Shown piece after piece: positions 9,001 through 14,912 of a DNA stretch of 42,088 nucleotides. The first letter of the stretch is position 1. Every line of letters begins with the position of its first letter. The notes under the pieces were generated by a model, which worked only from the letters and a program-made list of their open reading frames with translations, searched no databases and had not been told where the DNA came from. The DNA is from Acidobacteriota bacterium. GTDB taxonomy: Bacteria; Acidobacteriota; Terriglobia; Acidiferrales; UBA7541. The translations under genes were made by a program, and so were the position numbers. The stretch is from contig JAKASX010000022.1 in the NCBI GenBank assembly GCA_021818865.1, forward strand, positions 1 to 42,088, in the 5' to 3' direction.

Positions 9001-9687
9001 CAGGCCGGACTCATTCGGCAGGTTGGAAATATTTGTCGTCAGGCTGGGAGACGTGCCGGAACTGACCGTCACCGAGATTTGCACCGTTCCCACGCTTCCG
9101 GGAGTGAGCGAGAGGCTGGTCGGGGAAACCTGGATGGCAAACGGCGCCTGCGCGGTGACCTGCACGGGGAAGCTCGCTGACTGCGAGAGCGTGCCGCTGG
9201 CGCCCGTCACGGTAACCGTGCTCGTGCCTACCGCAGCGGCCGAAGATGCGGAGAGTCCAAAGGAGACTCCCTGCAGAGAACCACCGACCGTGTAGGAATA
9301 CGGTCCGGCAGGAGTAGCGGTGACGCCCGCCGGAAGCCCTTGCAGCGTTAGGGAAACGGTGCCGGTGAACCCGTTCAGGGCATTGATGCCGATGACCTCG
9401 TTTTCGGCAGCTCCTTGCTGTTGCAGCGTGATCGAGGTGTTTTGAACGACGAGCGCGAAGTCCGGTGCGGGCGGAGGCGGCGGGGCCGAACTCGTGCTGT
9501 TCGTTCCGCCACCACCCCCGCAGGAGCAAAGTAGACCGAGAAACGCGAACGCGGCTGCTGCGGCGGCTGAAACTCGAACGCGGCCGGGCCTCCACGCAGT
9601 TGCGCCGGTCGCCTCAGGCGCGCGCCGCAGCCGCGAGCCGAGCCGATTTTTGAACTTGTCGCTTATTGGCAGGTGTGTTGCGCTCAC
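6055..9687 (-). CDS. large surface lipoprotein with Ig-like, YVTN beta-propeller and IPT/TIG domains
   Basis: About 1,210 residues. GTG 9687 is preferred because GGGAGG lies seven bases upstream; an extension to 9726 lacks this. Residues about 39-55 are hydrophobic and end in a lipobox, LCSC (Cys56), followed by a GGGGG linker and a Pro run, typical of anchored surface proteins. Next come two Ig-like domains (PDFALVVQNTSITL; FAIQVSPTSLSLTPGS), a first YVTN-type propeller (DATRKLVFVTLEGLNEVVVL; VGIDETPDGSEVLVGS), IPT/TIG-like domains (AGPTSGGSTVWIYGYGF), a second propeller (RQRLYVTNQDHNQVDVFDL; PTGLALTPDGSLLAVIN) and a C-terminal IPT/TIG (NPSSAGAGAQVTIRGSGF). Such proteins are thought to mediate adhesion or carbohydrate/protein binding. 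No catalytic motif is visible and the ligand is unknown. It is monocistronic. Confidence 0.9.
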   Translation of the reverse strand: MSATHLPISDKFKNRLGSRLRRAPEATGATAWRPGRVRVSAAAAAAFAFLGLLCSCGGGGGTNSTSSAPPPPPAPDFALVVQNTSITLQQQGAAENEVIGINALNGFTGTVSLTLQGLPAGVTATPAGPYSYTVGGSLQGVSFGLSASSAAAVGTSTVTVTGASGTLSQSASFPVQVTAQAPFAIQVSPTSLSLTPGSVGTVQISVTVSSGTSPSLTTNISNLPNESGLTLMSPQGVLTPSNPVSFSVVATAVAQPLSNFPIVVTAQDSSNNTSSVTVPLNVSVPFSSSTTPTRTTFARTDSNPNDAVYDATRKLVFVTLEGLNEVVVLSSTDGHRVATIPAELPVGIDETPDGSEVLVGSQSPFLTIINPNTLQVVARVPGPVPASHPTTVSYDYPEYVAALSNGDALLLAEEPFQLVWHIYLWNPTTGAMTLEDQTGFSAQGMQRSADYSTVLFSGVSSAGQAAELYTAATDTFTGPAAMPGPGQFAISPDGSQIVAVGGQNQPTILYNNQFSPVASINLGTDSTSGAIYSLDGSRVYVAASFGFPAVAVLDATNASLLGVVPDFQVNGVMNAETPLAIDETGMLFDGGMDGLALLDVSSPGFFKLPTPGPFDVQPSLLSLSSATQAQLSGAGFSSNDSYNVYFGAPPASPNTLQASSVSYQSSQSLNLTAPKGTASGTVDVTLTRSDGWFEDMPDTASYGPQVLFIDTNAGPTSGGSTVWIYGYGFPSSGTTVTIGGNPATITQVLQPGFLSPFPFPMDLLQLTTSPGNAGPADVEVSTPSGSTTVAGGFQYLASAQVFPVAGALDDIIYDQPRQRLYVTNQDHNQVDVFDLGSSSFLTPIPVGNQPTGLALTPDGSLLAVINSGDGTVSVIDPTKMQVTATYPVVTTADEDPNTCGGVAFNVAPVEPHRMLVDVDCKDALVGGVIHLLDLDTGSLSCTGVAGCDSTGVNIAFDSGLVAMASTPDGSEVLLTDISQISGQPVGLLNFVTNTLTTAPDEVAHDAAVDADANLFMDGFYVRNAGLDPVSVLGDVPYYDAAGDSFNNLTSEKLNPSGSLLFLPQGLPVSGNGVGEGMDIFDVHTGRLAMRVALPEPLQPCLNSIALDETGTKMFLISQSGITIAQLAAAPLSIATVNPSSAGAGAQVTIRGSGFANGATVTFGTTNEPTTFVDGQTLQATVPNLPAGSVRVTVTNPDGKFYSFDDAFSVN

Positions 9688-10102
9688 ACTTCGCCTCCCG
9701 TTCCCGAAAACCAATGCCAGCCGCACTCGTTGTTTCGGTGTGCGCTGCTGTCAGGGACGGTGTGAGCGCGGTGATGGGCCGCTTTCTATGGGAGCGAATT
9801 ACAGCAACAGGCTTCGCTCACCCGCCCCGAACTTTCACCAATGCTTTCTCTCAGGACCGCGAATATGGCCTCAAGCACGGCGAGCATACACCCATCCTCA
9901 CGTCTTTGAAGGCATGATCTTTGCAGCACGCCCTCCCCGAGGAACAGAGGCAGGGACTGCCTTGCGCCGCGGCTTTATGCCGGAAAATGTTTTGTTGTTC
10001 CGGCAACATCAGGGGAAACGATCGGTCCACTCGCGGCGGGGGATGAGTCGCAGAGCCAGCGTTTTGGTCTTCCACAAAGCGCGGCGCCGCACGCGTCCTA
10101 CG
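9688..10102. other. intergenic gap with one inverted repeat
   Basis: About 415 bases upstream of the large lipoprotein gene and downstream of the glycine-zipper gene. It should hold the lipoprotein promoter, but no convincing -35/-10 pair was found. TGCCGGAA (9978-9985) and TTCCGGCA (9998-10005) form an 8-bp inverted repeat with a 12-base loop. There is no T run after it on the minus strand, so it is a doubtful terminator for the glycine-zipper gene. No gene is seen. Confidence 0.45.
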
Positions 10103-10657
10103 TCACTTCACCACGTAGCCTTTTGCTTCCATGCAGGCGCTGAAACCTTTTTTGAAGCCGTCGAGTCTCTGCTGCGCCTGTTCTTTGGTTTGAGCTTGTT
10201 GCTGCTGTTTGGACTTTTCCTCGGCTTCCTTTTTGGCGCGCCGAGCCTTCAGGCGGCCGCCAACCGCTCCTGCAGCGGCGCCGACGGCAGCGCCCTGTCC
10301 CGCGTCTCCGGAAATCGCTCCGACGACGGCTCCCTTTGCCGCACCCGCGGCAGCTCCCTTCGCTCCCGCTCCAGTCGTTTGCGGCTTTTGGGACGGCTGT
10401 TGCGCCGGCGGAGCAGCGGGTTGTTGCGCGCTTTGCGCCGCCATCGGATCGAAACCTGTATCCTGTTTCGCCCAGTTGTAGCAGGCCGTTTCGTCTTGTT
10501 GCTGCTGCGCCGCCGTCTGACTTTTCGCCGGGAACGCGTGCAGTCCCAGCGAACTCGAAATGGATTTTGGCGCTGCGGGCGGCGCTGCCTGTGGTTGTTG
10601 CGCGTACGCGCAGGGCGCAAAGGCCAGCAGCAGAATGCAGAATGAGGCTCGTTTCAT
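10103..10657 (-). CDS. exported glycine-zipper protein
   Basis: A 184-residue protein. ATG 10657 is preferred over longer frames because GAGGAGGG precedes it at good spacing and a signal peptide follows (MKRASFCILLLAFAPCAYAQ, cut near AYA-Q). A Gln/Pro/Ala-rich region leads to DETACYNWAKQDTGFDP. Next comes a glycine-zipper segment (about 107-143, repeated GAAAGAAKGAVVGA and GAAVGAAAGAVGG steps), then a basic KARRAKKEAEEK coiled region and a C-terminal CMEAKGYVVK. The paired cysteines (ETACYNW and SACMEAKGY) recur in YMGG-like glycine-zipper proteins of the envelope. The zipper probably inserts in or packs against a membrane. It lies about 110 bases downstream of the efflux-type operon on the same strand, which may be functional or chance. 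Confidence 0.75.
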   Translation of the reverse strand: MKRASFCILLLAFAPCAYAQQPQAAPPAAPKSISSSLGLHAFPAKSQTAAQQQQDETACYNWAKQDTGFDPMAAQSAQQPAAPPAQQPSQKPQTTGAGAKGAAAGAAKGAVVGAISGDAGQGAAVGAAAGAVGGRLKARRAKKEAEEKSKQQQQAQTKEQAQQRLDGFKKGFSACMEAKGYVVK

Positions 10658-10769
10658 GGCAATAACCCTCCTCGTTTCCCGCGACTCTCGTATTTCTCCG
10701 TTACGCCTGAATCCGCTTCTTCCTCGCGCTGCGATGGTCGCGAAATACACGGGCTTCGCGCGCGCGGCG

Positions 10770-12266
10770 TCAAAATCCTCCACCCAAGGCAAGATAAAGG
10801 TTGATCCGATTGGCCAGAAGTTCGTACTCGGCTTGCGTCGTCGCCGCCTTTGCTCCCAACTCAGCCGCTTCGAGTTGCAGAACGGGATCCATATCCACCT
10901 GGCCGATTTCGTACTTCGTTTTTTCAAGCGCCAACGCATGGCTGACGTCAGCCAGCGACGATTGCAGTTGCCGCTGCTCTTCGCGCAGGTAGCCTTCATT
11001 GGCAAGCGCCACTTCCACTTCGGCGAAAGCTTCGATGATCGTTTCCGCGTAGATCGCCAGCGCTGCTTTCTGGTCTTCCTTGGCCACGTTCACCTGCGCC
11101 GTCAGGAAGCCGCCGGTATAGAGCGGCGCGGCCAGATTGGCGCCGACCGTCCATACCCACGGACGAAAGCTCAACATCTGGAAGATCTCGTTGGTCATGT
11201 AGCCTGCCGCGCCAGTCAGGCTCAAACTGGGAAGCCGCGCGGCCTTGGTGGATTGCACCATGTGGAAGGCTGCATCCACGTTGTGTTCGGCGGCGAGAAT
11301 ATCGGGCCGGCGCTCCAGCAACTGCACCGGCAGTCCGGCGGGGACGGGTGGCGGCAACTTGGCCAGCGTTGCGGCTACTTTGAGCTCCGCCGAGGGATAG
11401 CGCCCCAGCAGAACCTCGATGCCGCGCACGATCTGCTGCAGTGAACCCTGCAAAGCCGTCACCTGGCTTTGCGCCGAAGCCAGTTCCGCGCGTGCGATAG
11501 CCACTTGCTGGTCCTGCGCTCCGCCGATCTCCCGCTTCGATTCGGTCAAAATCAATTCCTGACGTTTGATCTCGACGTTCTGCTCGGCATAGCGTTCGAG
11601 CACCTGCGTGTACGTGGCCATGAACCACAGCTTCGCGGTCAGCGCGGCAAGCGATTCCTGTGCGTACAGGACCTCTGCCTGAGCGGCAGCCACTTGCTGG
11701 CGCGCTGCCGCCGTCTGCGCGCGGATTCTGCCCCAGAGATCGAGTTCCCACGAGACGCCCGCGAGGATGCTGGACGCGTTGAATTGACCCTTCGGTTTGC
11801 CGAGGACGTTGGTTTGCCCGTACCGTCCCAGGTAGGTGGCCGACCCCGTTGCGCCTATGAATGGCATCATCTGGGCGTGCGCTTCCGTCACCAGGTTCGT
11901 CGCGACGCCGACGCGGGTTGCCGCCGCCTTTAAATTCAAGTTGTTTCGAACGGCCTCCGCAACGATCGCCTCGAGCTGCGGGTCTCCAAACGTCTTCACC
12001 CAGCCATCGGCCACCGGTCCTGCCGGGGCATTGTTGCCGCTCCATGCATCCGGAATTTTTGTCGTGGGTGGCATCGCGTCGTGGACGATCTGCTGGGTGC
12101 TCGGCGGCCGCTTCACCGCGCAACCGACCAGCAGCGCCGCCGCGGCAAGGCAGGCGGCCGCTCGGCCAAGCGAGCCAACCAGCCTCGTTCGCGTTCCTCG
12201 ACTCTGTTTCAGCGTGGCATAGGTATCGTCGCGCTTCAGTACCCCGCGAATAGATAGTTGGTCCAT
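10770..12266 (-). CDS. TolC/NodT-family outer-membrane efflux lipoprotein
   Basis: About 498 residues from ATG 12266; a GTG at 12314 is also possible, and both starts overlap the end of the HlyD-like gene. A hydrophobic stretch ends in a lipobox, LLVGC (about Cys49), so this is a lipid-anchored outer-membrane factor of the NodT/OprM type. Two related halves follow, each with the long amphipathic helices of outer-membrane factors (for example AQAEVLYAQESLAALTAKLW; SQVTALQGSLQQIVRG; LLERRPDILAAEHNV; AVALANEGYLREEQRQL). RRPDI(L/R)AAE is a hallmark of the family. It would form the trimeric channel that accepts substrate from the HlyD-like adaptor encoded just upstream. No pump gene is present in the window. 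Confidence 0.9.
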   Translation of the reverse strand: MDQLSIRGVLKRDDTYATLKQSRGTRTRLVGSLGRAAACLAAAALLVGCAVKRPPSTQQIVHDAMPPTTKIPDAWSGNNAPAGPVADGWVKTFGDPQLEAIVAEAVRNNLNLKAAATRVGVATNLVTEAHAQMMPFIGATGSATYLGRYGQTNVLGKPKGQFNASSILAGVSWELDLWGRIRAQTAAARQQVAAAQAEVLYAQESLAALTAKLWFMATYTQVLERYAEQNVEIKRQELILTESKREIGGAQDQQVAIARAELASAQSQVTALQGSLQQIVRGIEVLLGRYPSAELKVAATLAKLPPPVPAGLPVQLLERRPDILAAEHNVDAAFHMVQSTKAARLPSLSLTGAAGYMTNEIFQMLSFRPWVWTVGANLAAPLYTGGFLTAQVNVAKEDQKAALAIYAETIIEAFAEVEVALANEGYLREEQRQLQSSLADVSHALALEKTKYEIGQVDMDPVLQLEAAELGAKAATTQAEYELLANRINLYLALGGGF

Positions 12267-13459
12267 GTGTACCAACGCATGATCACCTGGCGGATGATAA
12301 AGAGACTTCGCCACGAATTTCCGCGAATGGATACATAACCGCTCGATCCCACGGGCAGTACGGCATCGTGCAGGTTGTCGTCCAGGGTCAGCCTGACCAT
12401 CATGCGATCGGGAGGCAGCACCATGCGATTGCCTTCCAGCTGACCGCCGGGATCCATTTGGCCTGCCTGCGTGCCCAATTCGATGCTGTCGACTCTCGCC
12501 TTCAGAATTCTTCCAGGCAGCGCGGGAAATGCGACCTCGGCCTCGGCGCCCGGCTTGAAGGCATTCAGGTAGTTCTGCATCAGCGTGGCCGTCAGCAGCG
12601 TGCGTTTCTTCGCGTGGACAAAGACCATCACCGGCGCCACCGAAGCCATCGCTCCCGGTTGCAACTGCAGTTGCGTCACGTAGCCATCGTCAGGCGCGTA
12701 AACTTTGGTCTGTTCAAGGTTCCATTGCGCGGATTTCAGCTGCGACCTGTACTGCGCCAGCGTGGCCGGCCGAATGGTCTGGGCCGTTTGCAGAGCGGCC
12801 TTCGCTTGCCCTAATTGCGCTCTCGCGGCAGCGCGTTGTTGCTCTTGCGCCGTTTTCTGCTGCTCCTGCGCTGCGATCTGCTGGGTGAGGCTGTTGACTT
12901 CTGTATCGTATCGTTCCACTTCAAATTGGCTGCCAGCGTTTTTGCTGGCCAGCATGGTGTATTCCTTCAGCCGGGTCGTCGCCAGTTTCAGCTGGACCTT
13001 GGCGGCTTCAATCGCCGATTCGGTGGCGCGAACGGCAGCTTCGAGCGCCTGTACGTTTGCCGTGGCAGCGTTCACGCCGTCGCGCGCCTGCGAGATGGCA
13101 TTGCGCGTCTGGATATCCGCTTGCGCCAGACCCGATTCCGCCGCTCGCAGGCCGTCCGCATAAGGCTGTGGATCCATCGCGAACAGCAGGTCCCCTTTCT
13201 TCACGCCGGTATTGTTCCGCACGGCCACTTCCGTTACGCGGCCGGGGACGCGCGCCACAACCGGCGTCGTATATTCGGAAACCACCATGGCCACGGAGAA
13301 CGGCTGTGTGAAATTCATCCCGAACAGCACCGTCAGCAAGCCGATGAACCCCACCATTCCCGAGATAATCTGAGCCGGCAGATTGAAGGGCAAAAGACGG
13401 AACTTGATGAAAATCAGGTAGAGCCCCAGGCAATAAATGATGGCGAGAAAGGCAATCAT
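12236..13459 (-). CDS. HlyD-family membrane-fusion protein (YibH/YiaV-like)
   Basis: A 407-residue periplasmic adaptor. It starts with two hydrophobic segments (IAFLAIIYCLGLYLIFI and IISGMVGFIGLLTVLFGM), as in Escherichia coli YibH/YiaV. Then come the first half of the lipoyl domain (VVARVPGRVTEVAVRNNTGV), a long alpha-helical hairpin (about 110-250, rich in Ala/Gln) and the second lipoyl half (VYAPDDGYVTQLQLQPG). A beta-barrel domain follows (VVFVHAKKR region to about 380). The ATG overlaps the stop of the 72-residue gene (ATGA), and a Shine-Dalgarno GGGAGG lies just upstream, so translation is coupled. The family links inner-membrane transporters to TolC. Which pump it serves is not visible here. 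Confidence 0.9.
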   Translation of the reverse strand: MIAFLAIIYCLGLYLIFIKFRLLPFNLPAQIISGMVGFIGLLTVLFGMNFTQPFSVAMVVSEYTTPVVARVPGRVTEVAVRNNTGVKKGDLLFAMDPQPYADGLRAAESGLAQADIQTRNAISQARDGVNAATANVQALEAAVRATESAIEAAKVQLKLATTRLKEYTMLASKNAGSQFEVERYDTEVNSLTQQIAAQEQQKTAQEQQRAAARAQLGQAKAALQTAQTIRPATLAQYRSQLKSAQWNLEQTKVYAPDDGYVTQLQLQPGAMASVAPVMVFVHAKKRTLLTATLMQNYLNAFKPGAEAEVAFPALPGRILKARVDSIELGTQAGQMDPGGQLEGNRMVLPPDRMMVRLTLDDNLHDAVLPVGSSGYVSIRGNSWRSLFIIRQVIMRWYTWTNYLFAGY

Positions 13460-13674
13460 GAGACGCCTCCCAGATGCCGGCCCAATGCCTGGTAACTTTT
13501 TTCGATGTTGGTCAGCCGTTCAGAAAAAGCTTCCAGGTCCCGCTTCAGCGAAGCGTAGTCGGGGGGCGCGGAGGAAACTCCGATTCCCATTCTTTGCCGG
13601 TCTCTTTCGCGGTTCTTTTTGTCCAGGTATCGCAAGAACAGCACGTAGCCAATCACCAGGATCGCGATCATCAT
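13456..13674 (-). CDS. small membrane-anchored coiled-coil protein (PspB-like in outline)
   Basis: A 72-residue protein with one N-terminal membrane helix (MMIAILVIGYVLFLRYL), then a charged stretch DKKNRERDRQR and a coiled coil (YASLKRDLEAFSERLTNIEKSYQALGRHL). The layout resembles PspB and similar envelope-stress proteins, but I see no diagnostic motif, so a family name is not justified. The start at ATG 13674 is fixed by GGGAGGG lying across the stop codon of the preceding gene. Its own stop overlaps the HlyD-like start. It is thus embedded in the efflux-type operon and probably translated in step with it. The C-terminal coiled coil resembles that of its DUF3302 neighbour (ERLTKLETGM), suggesting the two pair. 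Confidence 0.7.
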   Translation of the reverse strand: MMIAILVIGYVLFLRYLDKKNRERDRQRMGIGVSSAPPDYASLKRDLEAFSERLTNIEKSYQALGRHLGGVS

Positions 13675-13679
13675 GGGCG

Positions 13680-14042
13680 CTACCCTCCCAGCCTGCGGGT
13701 CGCCGATTTGGCCAGCAGTTCTCGCATGCCCGTTTCCAGCTTTGTCAGGCGCTCGGTCAGCGGGGCGATGGATGCGGATAGCTCCGCGGCTTGAGGTTCG
13801 GTGATTGCAACCAGCGCGCCCGGGCCGGCGGAGGGTCGCACGAACGCCGCAATCAGCGCCAACATCCAGATGGGCGGTATCAGGATGCCCACCCATCCCG
13901 CTACGTTGATCGGCTCGGCCCACGGGCTGTGCCGCTTTCGCGCCAGGTTACCTGGCAACCACGCGAGAAGCAGCAGCAGCCCCACAACGAGCGCAATGAC
14001 AACGAGCAGGACGAAAAGCGAAAAAATGTCGAGTGGGGTCAT
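13680..14042 (-). CDS. DUF3302 inner-membrane protein (YibI/YiaW-like)
   Basis: A 120-residue protein. The first membrane helix is DIFSLFVLLVVIALVVGLLL; then comes the motif LAWLPGNLARKRHSPWAEPINVAGWVG, characteristic of DUF3302, and a second membrane helix (ILIPPIWMLALIAAFV). A cytoplasmic or periplasmic coiled coil (ELSASIAPLTERLTKLETGM) follows. In Escherichia coli, DUF3302 genes (yibI, yiaW) also precede HlyD-like genes (yibH, yiaV), so the pairing is known and conserved although the function is not. It is the first gene of the four-gene minus-strand operon. Its ATG follows AAGGA at short spacing. Confidence 0.82.
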   Translation of the reverse strand: MTPLDIFSLFVLLVVIALVVGLLLLLAWLPGNLARKRHSPWAEPINVAGWVGILIPPIWMLALIAAFVRPSAGPGALVAITEPQAAELSASIAPLTERLTKLETGMRELLAKSATRRLGG

Positions 14043-14912
14043 ACGGATCCTTCGACGATTCGCACACTCGGCCGAAGCGTTTCAGCCTTGAAGGATCCCG
14101 CGAAAACGGCCGACGCACCTGCTGGGTTCAGCCTCTGTGCTTCCATAACGCGTCCTTGCGTTGCGCAGCGGGTCTCGGCGCTTCGATTCCGGCGCCGGTG
14201 CACCAACATCGTCCTCGCTCCCGGCTGCGATCTCTATACTCTCAAGCTACGTCCGGTGGAATGCTGCTGGAACTGTCAGAAATGACAGTTACGTCGAGCA
14301 CAAAGTGCTGCTCGAACTGAGCGAATCCAGTCGTTCGGATCCTTGAGCGTTGGTGTTCAGGCGGGCGTCCGGTGGTTTGTCGAGTAGCGGCTCTTCTCGC
14401 ACTTTTGCGCGAAACCACTCGACGACTTCGTGGGCGCCATTATCTTTTTGCCTTTCCAGACTGCCACCCCCATGGATTGCACGGTTGCTAAAGAAGATAG
14501 CTTTCCGCAAGCCGCTTGGTTCTCCTTCCTTCGCTCCGGGCCGGCTTGGACATCAGCGTGCAGGGACTAAGGCAATTAGAGAACGTGTCCCCACCACAGA
14601 CCTCAAAGGCCCATCGGTGTCGTGGAATTCAAGAGCCGTGGGGAAAAGAGCGCTGTCGGCCTGGCGCGCTGTCGCAATTTACAAACGAGAATTCCGCGAA
14701 GGCCAGATTGGCAGGAAGAAAAACGCGGCTCATTCACACGCGGGGATATGAAGTCCCAGTGCGGGGAGCCTACAAGACGCGAGTCCCCAAGGCGTCGTGA
14801 GCGTGCATGAGCCGCTCGGAATTTGGAGGCGGAGTATTGCCGGGCGCCGAAATGGCGCTGTCCGCGTGTGAAGTACAGAAGATTATCGCCGCAAGGCGAG
14901 GAGGTTAAGGAC
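14043..14912. other. long divergent control region, no convincing gene
   Basis: About 870 bases separate the divergent efflux-type operon (minus) and the quadruple-Cache gene (plus). Frames on both strands are short, Arg/Ser-rich and without ribosome sites. A 73-residue minus frame at 14289-14510 is the least poor but matches nothing I know. The region holds paired palindromes and a 14-bp direct repeat (14262-14319). It also holds a small GNRA-type hairpin, TCGCC-GCAA-GGCGA (14886-14899), whose right arm overlaps the Shine-Dalgarno sequence of the Cache gene. Confidence 0.5.
14233..14319 (-). promoter_or_regulatory. possible activator-dependent promoter with clustered dyads
   Basis: AACTGTCA-GAAA-TGACAGTT (14271-14290) is a perfect 8-bp inverted repeat. 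TCGAGCA (14294-14300) and TGCTCGA (14309-14315) form a second, with AGCAC-AAA-GTGCT nested inside. TGCTGCTGGAACTG (14262-14275) recurs at 14306-14319 with one mismatch, 44 bases apart. On the minus strand a TATAGA box (14238-14233) with a poor -35 lies just downstream. This looks like an operator cluster for the efflux-type operon. It is an inference only. Confidence 0.35.

Noticed and set aside
9494-10645. Long plus-strand open frame across the lipoprotein start and glycine-zipper gene
   Set aside because: It is antisense to two supported genes and its translation is a low-complexity Arg/Leu-rich run.
14289-14510. 73-residue minus-strand frame in the divergent region
   Set aside because: No ribosome site, no match to a known family, and its 3' end runs through the palindrome cluster. 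It could be a remnant but cannot be supported.
14886-14899. TCGCC-GCAA-GGCGA as part of a cyclic-di-GMP riboswitch
   Set aside because: Only the small hairpin is present; the second stem, tetraloop-receptor parts and conserved core of that riboswitch are missing.
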